In this document: piece by piece, positions 1 through 5,566 of the stretch
Layout of the letters: each line of letters begins with the position of its first letter
Position numbering within the stretch: position 1 is the first letter of the stretch
Source: Streptosporangiaceae bacterium
GTDB taxonomy: Bacteria; Actinomycetota; Actinomycetes; Streptosporangiales; Streptosporangiaceae
DNA length: 5,629 nt
NCBI GenBank assembly: GCA_030040475.1
Contig: JASHTQ010000465.1
Location: 1-5,629 of the forward strand
Reading direction: 5' to 3'
The notes under the pieces: model-generated
What the model was told of the DNA's origin: nothing
The model's database searches: none
What the model saw: the letters and a program-made list of their open reading frames with translations, nothing else
Program-made: the position numbers and the translations under genes

Positions 1-291
1 TCAGTCCAGGAAACGTTCGGGCTGGCCATCCTCGAGGCGATGGCCAGCGGCCTGCCCGTGGTCTACACGGTCTGCCCGGCGCTCGACGGAGTCCAGACCG
101 GTCAGGCCAGGCAGGTGGCGGGCACCGTCGAGGCGATGCGGGAAGAGATCCGCAAGGCGGTCGAAGCCGGCCCGCAGCCGCGACAACCCGACAGCGCGGT
201 CTTCGACCGTTACGGCATGGAGTCGGTCGCCCGGCAAATCGATGACCTCTACGAGCGAATCATGGCAGGACGCCGCCGCCAGCGGCGGTAG
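1..291 (+). CDS. GT4 glycosyltransferase, C-terminal fragment (5' end outside window)
   Basis: The reading frame is open from base 1 and ends at TAG (289-291), giving 96 residues. It begins at the signature of retaining GT4 glycosyltransferases: SVQETFGLAILEAMASGLPV contains the EX7E motif (Glu4 and Glu12 of the fragment), which in this family binds the nucleotide-sugar donor in the C-terminal Rossmann domain. The residues after it (YTVCPALDGVQTGQ) lack the usual G-LLV-P-D segment. An amphipathic stretch and a very basic tail (AGRRRQRR) follow. Family membership is clear; donor and acceptor cannot be read from this piece. It lies 147 bases upstream of a second GT4 gene on the same strand, so it is probably the previous gene of the same glycan locus. 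Starts inside it (e.g. ATG at 40) are internal methionines, not the real start. Confidence 0.88.
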   Translation, partial: SVQETFGLAILEAMASGLPVVYTVCPALDGVQTGQARQVAGTVEAMREEIRKAVEAGPQPRQPDSAVFDRYGMESVARQIDDLYERIMAGRRRQRR

Positions 292-438
292 TCTGCGACG
301 GTGCGCCAGCCTGGCCACCTGCTCGGCAGTGCTCGGCCGGGCAACCGGATGGTCGGCTGGAAAGCACTATCATGTCGTGGTGATTGCAAGGGCTAGCCGG
401 TTCGTTGCTGGCGTAGGCGCAGGCTGCGCGGCTGGATT
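292..438. other. Intergenic spacer between two glycosyltransferase genes
   Basis: This is 147 bases with no convincing gene. The frame of the upstream gene stays open for 34 codons after its stop before hitting TAG, so the next gene cannot start further upstream in that frame. A -10-like TATCAT lies at 368-373, but no -35-like hexamer stands 16-18 bases upstream. The bases before the ATG at 439 contain only a poor Shine-Dalgarno (AGG/GGCTGG). No terminator-like hairpin with a T-run was seen. The gap is long enough to hold a promoter, but none can be supported. Confidence 0.4.
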
Positions 439-1647
439 ATGAGCGATATCGGATCCGCCCGACGCCCGCTTCGAGTGGCGACCCTCATCACCCGGCTGGA
501 GGGCGGTGCCGGCGTACTCACGGTGCGCGGGGCCAAGGCACTCGATCCCGGTCACTTCCAGGTGACAATCATTACCGGCAGTGGGAACCATCTGCTGGAT
601 GAGGCGGCCGCGGCTGGCCTCGAGGTCATCATGGAGTCGGCGCTACGCACGCCGATCGATCCTCGCAGCGACCTGAAGGCGCTGCGCGCGCTGTCCGAGC
701 TGCTGACGGACCGGCCTTTTGATGTCGCCCACACGCATACAGCAAAGGCCGGGGCGCTCGGCCGCACGGCGGCCCGCCGCGCCGCCGTGCCGCGGATCGT
801 TCATACCTACCACGGCTTCCCTTTCCATGAATTTCAGTCACGCGGTCGGCGCCGCGCATACGTTGCCGTCGAGCGACGCCTTGGTCGCATCACCGACGTG
901 GCCCTGTGTGTCGGAACCGGGGTGGCGGTCGAGGCAGTCCGGCGCAGGCTGATCGCACCGGAGCGGGTCCGCACCATAGGAGTGGCCGTGGAGGGCCTAG
1001 CCGAAACGGAGCTGCCCGCGCATATGCCGGGAGCCAGGGAACGCGCACGCAGTGCTCTCGGTATCCCCTCCGGCGCCACCGTGGTCGGCGCAGTTGGCCG
1101 CCTCGCGTACCAGAAGGCACCGGAGGATTTCCTGGAGATGATCGCCCGGTTGGGCCGAGCAGGCGCTGTCGGCGTCTGGGTGGGCGGAGGCGAACTGGCC
1201 GAGCACATCAGCCGCCTGGCGAGGGCGCAGCCGGCCGGGCGCATCGTCCTAGCCGGCGAACGGGCCGACGTGCCGGAGATACTACCGGCCTTCGACGTAT
1301 TCGCGTTGACGAGCCGTTACGAGGGGCTGCCTACCGTAGTGATTGAGGCCATGGTGTGCGGAATCCCGGTGGTGGCGACCGCCGTGAACGCCGTCGCCGA
1401 CGTGGTGGTGCCCGGAGAGACCGGACTACTGGTGCCGCCGCAGCGTCCAGACCTGGCTGCCGATGCGGTACGGTATCTCCTCGACCGGCCCGCGCTCGCC
1501 GCGCGGATGGCCGTGACGGCCCGTGCCCGGCTGGGCGATCGTTTCGGGATTCCGGCCTTGCGGAGTGCTCTGGCAGCGGCATACCTCGGTAAGCCGTTAC
1601 TGGTATCACCGTCACTCACTGAGTGCTCCTATTTTCCGAGGCTGTAA
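439..1647 (+). CDS. GT4 family glycosyltransferase, CapM-like
   Basis: Complete 402-residue protein, normal length for a GT4 enzyme with two Rossmann domains. The N-terminal acceptor domain has the glycine-rich loop after strand 1 (TRLEGGAGV, residues 18-26), the HTHTAKAG segment (98-105) and YHGFPFHEF (124-132), an arrangement typical of CapM-like capsular sugar transferases. The C-terminal donor domain has GRLAYQK (220-226, the Arg and Lys that contact the donor diphosphate) and a clean EX7E motif (Glu295 and Glu303 in YEGLPTVVIEAM), then GETGLLVPP. Expected role: transfer of a sugar from a nucleotide donor to a lipid-linked acceptor at the cytoplasmic membrane; the sugar is unknown. There is no signal peptide or membrane helix. 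ATG at 439 is the only sensible start, because an in-frame TAG lies about 45 bases upstream, but its ribosome binding site is weak. The last ~15 residues (SPSLTECSYFPRL) are a non-family tail encoded by AT-richer DNA. Confidence 0.9.
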   Translation: MSDIGSARRPLRVATLITRLEGGAGVLTVRGAKALDPGHFQVTIITGSGNHLLDEAAAAGLEVIMESALRTPIDPRSDLKALRALSELLTDRPFDVAHTHTAKAGALGRTAARRAAVPRIVHTYHGFPFHEFQSRGRRRAYVAVERRLGRITDVALCVGTGVAVEAVRRRLIAPERVRTIGVAVEGLAETELPAHMPGARERARSALGIPSGATVVGAVGRLAYQKAPEDFLEMIARLGRAGAVGVWVGGGELAEHISRLARAQPAGRIVLAGERADVPEILPAFDVFALTSRYEGLPTVVIEAMVCGIPVVATAVNAVADVVVPGETGLLVPPQRPDLAADAVRYLLDRPALAARMAVTARARLGDRFGIPALRSALAAAYLGKPLLVSPSLTECSYFPRL

Positions 1648-1667
1648 TACCTTGCGCGAGCTGGGCC

Positions 1668-1675
1668 AGGAGAGG
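1668..1675 (+). promoter_or_regulatory. Shine-Dalgarno of the putative leader ORF
   Basis: AGGAGAGG lies 5 bases before the ATG at 1681 (8 bases if AGGAG is taken as the core). It is one of the best ribosome binding sites in the window, yet the only ORF it could serve is the 10-codon ORF at 1681-1713. This is the main reason for taking that mini-ORF seriously. Confidence 0.4.
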
Positions 1676-1680
1676 ACGCG

Positions 1681-1713
1681 ATGCAGGTACGGATTCCGGT
1701 GGGAGGGCCATGA
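1681..1713 (+). CDS. Putative 10-codon leader ORF coupled to the next glycosyltransferase
   Basis: ATG at 1681 opens an ORF encoding MQVRIPVGGP, closed by TGA at 1711-1713. It is preceded by a strong AGGAGAGG site at good spacing. Its stop overlaps the start of the following glycosyltransferase: ATGA if that gene starts at 1710, TGATG if it starts at 1713. Such overlaps are the usual arrangement for translational coupling. The ribosome binding site of the downstream gene (GGAGG, 1702-1706) lies inside the mini-ORF, so ribosomes finishing it would sit right on the next start. The peptide resembles nothing I recognise and shows no run of regulatory codons, so attenuation by a specific amino acid is not indicated. 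It may be a coupling device, or chance in a GC- and purine-rich gap. Confidence 0.3.
   Translation: MQVRIPVGGP
1702..1706 (+). promoter_or_regulatory. Shine-Dalgarno deciding the start of the second complete glycosyltransferase
   Basis: GGAGG is 3 bases before the ATG at 1710 and 6 bases before the adjacent in-frame ATG at 1713. The second spacing is nearer the usual range, so 1713 is preferred. The more distant GTG at 1623 lies inside the previous gene and has no matching site. Confidence 0.65.
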
Positions 1714-2828
1714 TGATCAAGTTGGCTTTTCTTGTCGACAGCCCGAGCAAGCGGGCGCATGCCAACGTGGTCAGCAGGCTCGCCGTCGGCCTCATGGAGA
1801 CCGGACAGGTCGAGACGACCATCGTGTGTTACAGCAACGACCCGCCGCCACCGTGGCTTCCGCCTGAGGTCCGTATCCACCGTCTCGGCGTCGAGAGGGT
1901 GTCGCGCTCGGTGCCGAGCCTTGTCAGGTATCTCCGGACGGAGCAGCCGGACGTGCTGATCACGCGTCAGGTGCACGCTAATTTCGTGGGACTGGCGGCG
2001 GCTTGGCTGGCCCGCACACCGACTCGCTGGCGGGGCAAAGTCGTGCTGGCTCAGGACCAGTTCGTCGAGCTGTGCCACAAGCTCAACCGGCGCGACAACA
2101 AGTACCTCGCGAAGGCCTGCTACCGTTTCGCTGACGGTCTGGTCGCGCCCTCGCCGTCGGTACGGGACAATGCCGTCCAGTCATGCGGACTGAAACCATC
2201 GTCAGCTGCGCTGGTTCCCAACCCCATCCCCAAGTACGACGGGGCTCCGGCTTTGCCCCCTCATCCGTGGCTGGAGTCGGGGGAGCCCCCGGTGTTCGTG
2301 AACATCGGAAACCTGCTCCGCGTCAAGCGGGTGGACCTGCTCATCGACGCGTTCGCCGAACTCGGCGACAGCCACGGCGCCAGGCTGCTGATCGTAGGCC
2401 AGGGACCGGACCGATCTCTCGCCGACGACCAGATCCGTCGGCTCGGGCTCACTGCCCGAGCCGAGACGACAGGGTGGGTCAGCGACGTGCTGCCCTACGC
2501 GGCCCACGCCTGGGCGCTGGTACACTCCTCGGACGAGGACGGGTTCGCGCAGGTGCTGACCGAAGCGATGAGCGTCGGCTGCCCGGTGATCACCGCGGAC
2601 TCGCTAGGCGGCGGGCCTCGCTACGTGACGGAGGACGGCAAGTACGGCCTGCTGGTGCCACCGAGCGATCCGAAGAAGCTCGCAGAGGCCATGGAATCCA
2701 TGCTGCGGCCGGAGGTGCGGGCGCATTACGCCGAGTTGGGCCGCGAGCGTGTCGAGACGTTCTCGCCGCTCGCCTGCGCCAGCGCGCTGGTCGACTTCCT
2801 TTCCGAGCGCTTCGGGCTGAGCGCCTAG
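1713..2828 (+). CDS. GT4 family glycosyltransferase, WabH-like, with variant active-site motifs
   Basis: 371 residues from ATG 1713 (372 if ATG 1710 is used; MIKLAFLVDS is a typical first strand). Landmarks of the WabH-like GT4 group are VPNPI (168-172), the donor-domain strand GNLLRVKRVDLLIDAF (199-214), LLIVGQGPDR, then DGFAQVLTEAMSVGCPV and LGGGPRYVTEDGKYGLLVPP (298-317). The GGPR-KYG-LVP block is characteristic of capsule and LPS-type transferases. Two key positions differ: the usual Arg of G-R-L-x3-K is Asn200 (Lys205 kept, with an extra Arg203), and the first Glu of EX7E is Asp276 (second Glu284 kept; Glu275 sits just before). It could therefore have altered donor preference or activity, but it is intact and not obviously dead. 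No membrane segment is seen. It lies 65 bases after the previous transferase, so co-transcription is likely, possibly with translational coupling through the mini-ORF at 1681-1713. Substrate unknown. Confidence 0.9.
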   Translation: MIKLAFLVDSPSKRAHANVVSRLAVGLMETGQVETTIVCYSNDPPPPWLPPEVRIHRLGVERVSRSVPSLVRYLRTEQPDVLITRQVHANFVGLAAAWLARTPTRWRGKVVLAQDQFVELCHKLNRRDNKYLAKACYRFADGLVAPSPSVRDNAVQSCGLKPSSAALVPNPIPKYDGAPALPPHPWLESGEPPVFVNIGNLLRVKRVDLLIDAFAELGDSHGARLLIVGQGPDRSLADDQIRRLGLTARAETTGWVSDVLPYAAHAWALVHSSDEDGFAQVLTEAMSVGCPVITADSLGGGPRYVTEDGKYGLLVPPSDPKKLAEAMESMLRPEVRAHYAELGRERVETFSPLACASALVDFLSERFGLSA

Positions 2829-2890
2829 CATGCGACCATGGGGACTTCATGAACCAGGCGACTCGATGTCTACTCGCCGGTCGAGCACAA

Positions 2891-2914
2891 GTTGACCTGG
2901 CCGTTGACCTGCCA
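2891..2914 (+). repeat. Tandem 12-base direct repeat before the methyltransferase gene
   Basis: GTTGACCTG occurs twice with 12-base periodicity (2891-2899 and 2903-2911). The two 12-base units agree at 10 of 12 positions. They end 6 bases before the ribosome binding site of the methyltransferase. TTGACC resembles a -35 hexamer, but no -10-like element follows at 16-18 bases. They could be an operator or a chance duplication. Confidence 0.4.
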
Positions 2915-2919
2915 GGATT

Positions 2920-2926
2920 AGGGGGA
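2920..2926 (+). promoter_or_regulatory. Shine-Dalgarno of the methyltransferase gene
   Basis: AGGGGGA ends 2 bases before the ATG at 2929. The G-rich run pairs with the 16S rRNA 3' end at somewhat short spacing. It supports 2929 as the start, which also places the zinc-binding CxxC motif close to the N-terminus as is usual in the family. Confidence 0.55.
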
Positions 2927-2928
2927 TC

Positions 2929-4161
2929 ATGTCATCGCAGCATGAGTGCCGTCTGTGCGGTGCCCAGCTTACCCGTACGTTCGTCGACCTCGGGATGTCT
3001 CCGCTGTGTGAAAGCTACATCTCCGAAGCGCGCCTGGACGATCCGGAAATCTTCTATCCACTTCACGTCCGGCTATGCGACGCATGTCTGCTCGTACAGC
3101 TCCCCGCTTATGTATCCGGTGAGGATATTTTCTCTGACTATGCTTATTTCTCCTCGTATTCCGACTCATGGGTAGCGCATGCGAAACGATACGCGGAGAC
3201 GATGATCGGTCGGCTCGGCCTGACCCGCGATAGCCTTGTCACGGAGGTAGCTAGCAACGATGGCTATCTGCTGCAGCATTTCAAGGCGATGGGTATTCAG
3301 GTACTCGGTGTCGAGCCGGCCGCAAACGTAGCCGAGGTGGCCCGTGCGCGGGGCATTCTCACGGAAACTAAGTTCCTAGGTGCCGAGTCCGGCCGCCAGA
3401 TCGCGGCGCAGCATGGCCGAGCCGACCTGGTGGCCGGGAATAATGTCTTCGCCCATGTGCCGGATATCCGCGGTTTCGCAGCAGGCCTGCGAGCACTGGT
3501 CAAAGACGAAGGTCTGGTCACGCTTGAATTCCCGCATTTGCTTCGCCTGATAGAACGTCGCCAATACGACACGATCTACCACGAGCATTTCTCGTACCTG
3601 TCCCTGCTGACCTCCGCCAGGGCGCTAGCGGCGGCAGGGTTGCGTGTGATCGACGTAGACGAACTCGATACCCACGGCGGCTCGCTGCGCGTTTACGCCA
3701 GCCCGGGCGAGGCCGCTGGCGAGCCGACTGAACGGGTCAAGACGGTGCTTGCTGCGGAGGAGGCCGCGGGGCTGCATACCATCACCGGTCACCAGGGATT
3801 TGCGCCCGCGGTCTTGAAGATCAAGGGCGACCTGCTCGACTTCCTACTCACCGCGTCACGCGAAGGCAGGTCGGTGGCAGGCTACGGCGCTCCGGGGAAG
3901 GGCAACACGCTCCTCAACCACTGCGGCATCCGGTCGGACCTGCTCTCCTACACGGTGGACAGGTCCCCGGTGAAGCAGGGCAAGTACCTGCCTGGGACCC
4001 ATATTCCGATCTATGCGCCGGAACGTCTTGCCGAGACCAAGCCCGATTACGTTCTCGTGCTGCCGTGGAACCTGCGGCAGGAGATAAGTAGCCAGCTCGA
4101 CTACGTCCGGTCATGGGGGGGAAGGCTGGTCTTCCCGATCCCGCAGCTCGAAATCGTCTGA
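2929..4161 (+). CDS. SAM-dependent sugar C-methyltransferase (TylC3/TcaB9-like)
   Basis: Complete 410-residue protein matching the three-part family that C-methylates nucleotide-linked keto-sugars. First comes an N-terminal zinc-binding domain with CRLCG (Cys7, Cys10) and CDAC (Cys50, Cys53). Next is a class I SAM-binding domain with EVASNDGYLL (106-115, motif I), the acidic residue of GVEPA (Glu129) and NNVFAHVPD (170-178). The catalytic-region signature YHEHFSYLS (216-224) follows; the equivalent Tyr, Glu and His line the active site in TcaB9. The C-terminal domain carries HGGSLRVY (248-255) and GYGAPGKGNTLLNHCGI (317-333). All key residues are present, so it should be active. In TylC3 and TcaB9 the reaction is methyl transfer to C3 of a dTDP-4-keto-6-deoxyhexose; the exact sugar here is inferred only as a keto-sugar. 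It follows two GT4 genes by a 100-base gap and is convergent with an SDR. Its first third is AT-richer than its neighbours and uses codons such as TAT, GCT and ATT. Confidence 0.92.
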   Translation: MSSQHECRLCGAQLTRTFVDLGMSPLCESYISEARLDDPEIFYPLHVRLCDACLLVQLPAYVSGEDIFSDYAYFSSYSDSWVAHAKRYAETMIGRLGLTRDSLVTEVASNDGYLLQHFKAMGIQVLGVEPAANVAEVARARGILTETKFLGAESGRQIAAQHGRADLVAGNNVFAHVPDIRGFAAGLRALVKDEGLVTLEFPHLLRLIERRQYDTIYHEHFSYLSLLTSARALAAAGLRVIDVDELDTHGGSLRVYASPGEAAGEPTERVKTVLAAEEAAGLHTITGHQGFAPAVLKIKGDLLDFLLTASREGRSVAGYGAPGKGNTLLNHCGIRSDLLSYTVDRSPVKQGKYLPGTHIPIYAPERLAETKPDYVLVLPWNLRQEISSQLDYVRSWGGRLVFPIPQLEIV

Positions 4162-4204
4162 GCGAAGTAGGGAATTAGCCACATCAAATAACAGGCAGGG
4201 GCCT

Positions 4205-4224
4205 CTCCGGCCGGTAAAGCCGAG
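4205..4224. terminator. Weak hairpin between convergent genes, possible terminator
   Basis: In the 92-base gap between the convergent methyltransferase and SDR genes, CT-C-CGGC (4205-4211) can pair with GCCGAG (4219-4224) around a 7-base loop, giving a 6-bp stem with one bulged C. There is no T-run on either side, so this is not a classical intrinsic terminator. A second copy of AAAGCCGAG (4236-4244) could compete for the same arm. Confidence 0.22.
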
Positions 4225-4244
4225 ATGGCTATACCAAAGCCGAG
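4216..4244. repeat. Nine-base direct repeat in the convergent spacer
   Basis: AAAGCCGAG occurs at 4216-4224 and again at 4236-4244, 20 bases apart start to start. A short inverted pair, GGCT (4227-4230) and AGCC (4238-4241), overlaps the second copy. Function unknown; both copies could feed alternative hairpins at the meeting point of two transcripts. Confidence 0.35.
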
Positions 4245-4253
4245 GATTTCTCA

Positions 4254-5330
4254 TCAACGTGCCTCGTGCGGGACCCGTGCGTCCGGCACCGGGAAAGGCC
4301 CGCTGGTCTGGCGGCGCAGCATCTCATCAACGAGGCTGGCCGCGAGGAGCTCACGGATCCGACGCAGCCGGACGAAGCGCGCCGACATGAAGTCTTCGTA
4401 GGTCAGGCCATGCCTAGCGTAGGCTCCGACGAGTTCGTTGACGCCGTCCCGCACCCTCCATTGCAAGTTCAGATCGGGGAAGGTTCCGGTCAGCTTGGAG
4501 AAATCGACGCGGTAGTTGCGCAGGTCCGGCCCAGCATTTTCGGCGAGCGAGACCTTCGAACCCGGCACCGCGTCGCGAACCAACTCAGCAATGTCCTTGA
4601 CCTGGACGTTGTCCTCCATGCGGCCAACGTTGAACGCCTCGTTGTGTACGAGTTCACGCGGGGCCTCGAGTACGGAGAGGAATGCCCGGCTGATGTCTTC
4701 GATGTGCACCAGAGGCCGCCAGGGCGATCCGTCACTTTCCAGGCGCACCTGACCAGTGGTCATCGCGACGGCGGTGAGGTTGTTCACGACAATATCGAGG
4801 CGCAGCCGCGGCGAGGCGCCGTAAGCAGTGGCATTACGAAGGTAGCTCGGGCTAAACGCGTCGTCAGCCAGCAGCGACAGGTCGCGCTCGGCAAGCACCT
4901 TGGTCTCGCCGTAGGGCGTGACCGGGAACAATTCCGCGTCTTCGGCTACAGCCTGTGAGCCGGCAGCGCCATAAAGGCTGCAGGAGGATGCGAACAAGAA
5001 GCGCTCGACACCGGCCTGCTTTGCGGCCCGGGCTAGGCGTAGCGTCCCCTCGTGATTGATCGAGTACGTCGCCGCCGGGTTGAGGTGACCGAGTGGGTCG
5101 TTGGACAGCGCGGCCAGGCAGATCACCGCGTCGTAGTCGGCCAACTTGCCCGCCTCGGCGTCCCTGATGTCACGCGCCGGCCGCGCGCCGAGGCCCTCTG
5201 GCGCGACGCCGAAGTCGCATCCCTCATACAGGCCAACGTCGAGCCCGTCCACCTGGTGTCCGGCCTCACGCAGGAACGGGACCATTACGGCTCCAATGTA
5301 GCCGCGATCACCGGCAACGAGGACTCTCAT
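4254..5330 (-). CDS. NAD(P)-dependent NDP-sugar epimerase/dehydratase (extended SDR)
   Basis: 358 residues from ATG 5330. The Rossmann cofactor motif GDRGYIG (7-13) starts almost at the N-terminus, with Asp31 at the end of strand 2, as in NAD-binding SDRs. LAALSNDP (72-79), SSCSLYG (115-121) and the catalytic YGETK (Tyr140, Lys144) follow, then LRNATAYG, VNNLTAVAM, a substrate-domain PLVHIEDISRAFL block and NEAFNVGR. These mark an extended SDR acting on nucleotide sugars: a 4-epimerase, 4,6-dehydratase-like enzyme or 4-ketoreductase. The LSNDPLG and SSCSLYGAAG combination belongs to a group common in actinobacterial glycan clusters and often near sugar C-methyltransferases, so it probably acts with the convergent methyltransferase; the exact reaction is not determinable. 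A longer version from 5351 is rejected, because the ribosome binding site lies inside that extension. No convincing promoter was seen upstream (5346-5509, read on the minus strand). Confidence 0.9.
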   Translation of the reverse strand: MRVLVAGDRGYIGAVMVPFLREAGHQVDGLDVGLYEGCDFGVAPEGLGARPARDIRDAEAGKLADYDAVICLAALSNDPLGHLNPAATYSINHEGTLRLARAAKQAGVERFLFASSCSLYGAAGSQAVAEDAELFPVTPYGETKVLAERDLSLLADDAFSPSYLRNATAYGASPRLRLDIVVNNLTAVAMTTGQVRLESDGSPWRPLVHIEDISRAFLSVLEAPRELVHNEAFNVGRMEDNVQVKDIAELVRDAVPGSKVSLAENAGPDLRNYRVDFSKLTGTFPDLNLQWRVRDGVNELVGAYARHGLTYEDFMSARFVRLRRIRELLAASLVDEMLRRQTSGPFPVPDARVPHEAR

Positions 5331-5338
5331 CGTTAAAA

Positions 5339-5345
5339 CTCCCCC
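5339..5345 (-). promoter_or_regulatory. Shine-Dalgarno deciding the SDR start
   Basis: On the minus strand GGGGGAG is followed by 8 bases (TTTTAACG) and then ATG at 5330. This is well-spaced and purine-rich, and it sets the start at 5330 instead of the in-frame ATG at 5351, which has no comparable site. Confidence 0.7.
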
Positions 5346-5509
5346 GCTCATTCGGAGACGAGATCAGACGCGTGGCAGCAGTACTCAACAGCACCAACAT
5401 AGGAGCTTAGGGCGGCTGACCTTGATACATTCCGGGATCGCATGGCCATGGAGGCTTACGCCTTAGGCGCGTTATGTGGGTTGATCCCGGTCCGGCCTTG
5501 ACGTGAGGT
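5346..5509. other. Spacer between the SDR gene and the probable insertion sequence
   Basis: About 160 bases upstream of both divergent genes. It must hold whatever promoter drives the SDR on the minus strand, but no hexamer pair is convincing. A 10-base perfect palindrome, CATGGCCATG, lies at 5441-5450, and TTGACG (5498-5503) resembles a -35 element for the plus strand without a matching -10. The left boundary of the mobile element may fall in this stretch; it cannot be placed without the right end. Confidence 0.35.
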
Positions 5510-5559
5510 GGCCTCTGCGAGAGACAAGTGGGTGTCGAGTCCCTTGTCCTGCAGAGGCC
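5510..5559 (+). promoter_or_regulatory. Long hairpin burying the transposase ribosome binding site
   Basis: GGCCTCTGC (5510-5518) is perfectly complementary to GCAGAGGCC (5551-5559). Inside, GACAAG (5523-5528) pairs with CTTGTC (5543-5548); alternatively GACAA/TTGTC plus GGG (5530-5532)/CCC (5541-5543) zips further. The two stems are separated by a 4x2 internal loop. The only plausible Shine-Dalgarno for the ATG at 5567, AGAGG (5553-5557, 9 bases upstream), lies within the 3' arm of the outer stem. In a transcript entering from upstream it would be double-stranded. Known elements such as IS10 and IS50 use comparable structures to stop outside transcription from producing transposase; that role here is inferred. 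The outer arms are not necessarily the terminal inverted repeat of the element. Confidence 0.6.
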
Positions 5560-5566
5560 CCCTTCC

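Noticed and set aside
368..373. TATCAT as a -10 promoter element
   Set aside because: Five of six bases match the consensus, but no -35-like hexamer stands at the right distance.
834..1244. Minus-strand 136-residue ORF inside the first complete glycosyltransferase
   Set aside because: Low-complexity Arg/Ala/Pro product, shadow of the sense gene.
1613..1625. Perfect dyad CACTCA-C-TGAGTG near the end of the first complete glycosyltransferase
   Set aside because: It is inside the coding region with a single-base centre, so it cannot form a full hairpin; a protein site is possible but unsupported.
1623..1709. GTG start at 1623 extending the glycosyltransferase by 30 codons
   Set aside because: It overlaps the end of the previous gene, has no Shine-Dalgarno, and the extra residues precede the conserved first beta strand; GGAGG points to 1710/1713.
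1629..2078. Minus-strand 149-residue ORF across the glycosyltransferase junction
   Set aside because: Shadow frame with no motif and no start signal; it opposes two recognised coding regions.
2183..3175. Plus-strand 330-residue ORF bridging the second complete glycosyltransferase and the methyltransferase
   Set aside because: It overlaps two well-supported genes in another frame, its product is Arg/Pro/Gly-rich without any motif, and high GC content makes such shadow ORFs common.
4266..4958. Plus-strand 230-residue ORF opposite the SDR gene
   Set aside because: Antisense to a gene with complete catalytic motifs; its product has no recognisable domain and there is no ribosome binding site.
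5441..5450. Palindrome CATGGCCATG
   Set aside because: Ten-base palindromes are expected by chance in GC-rich DNA, and nothing ties it to a promoter or the element end.
5442..5501. 19-codon plus-strand ORF (ATG 5442) before the insertion sequence
   Set aside because: No adequate ribosome binding site, no recognisable peptide, and it lies in an unconstrained-looking spacer.
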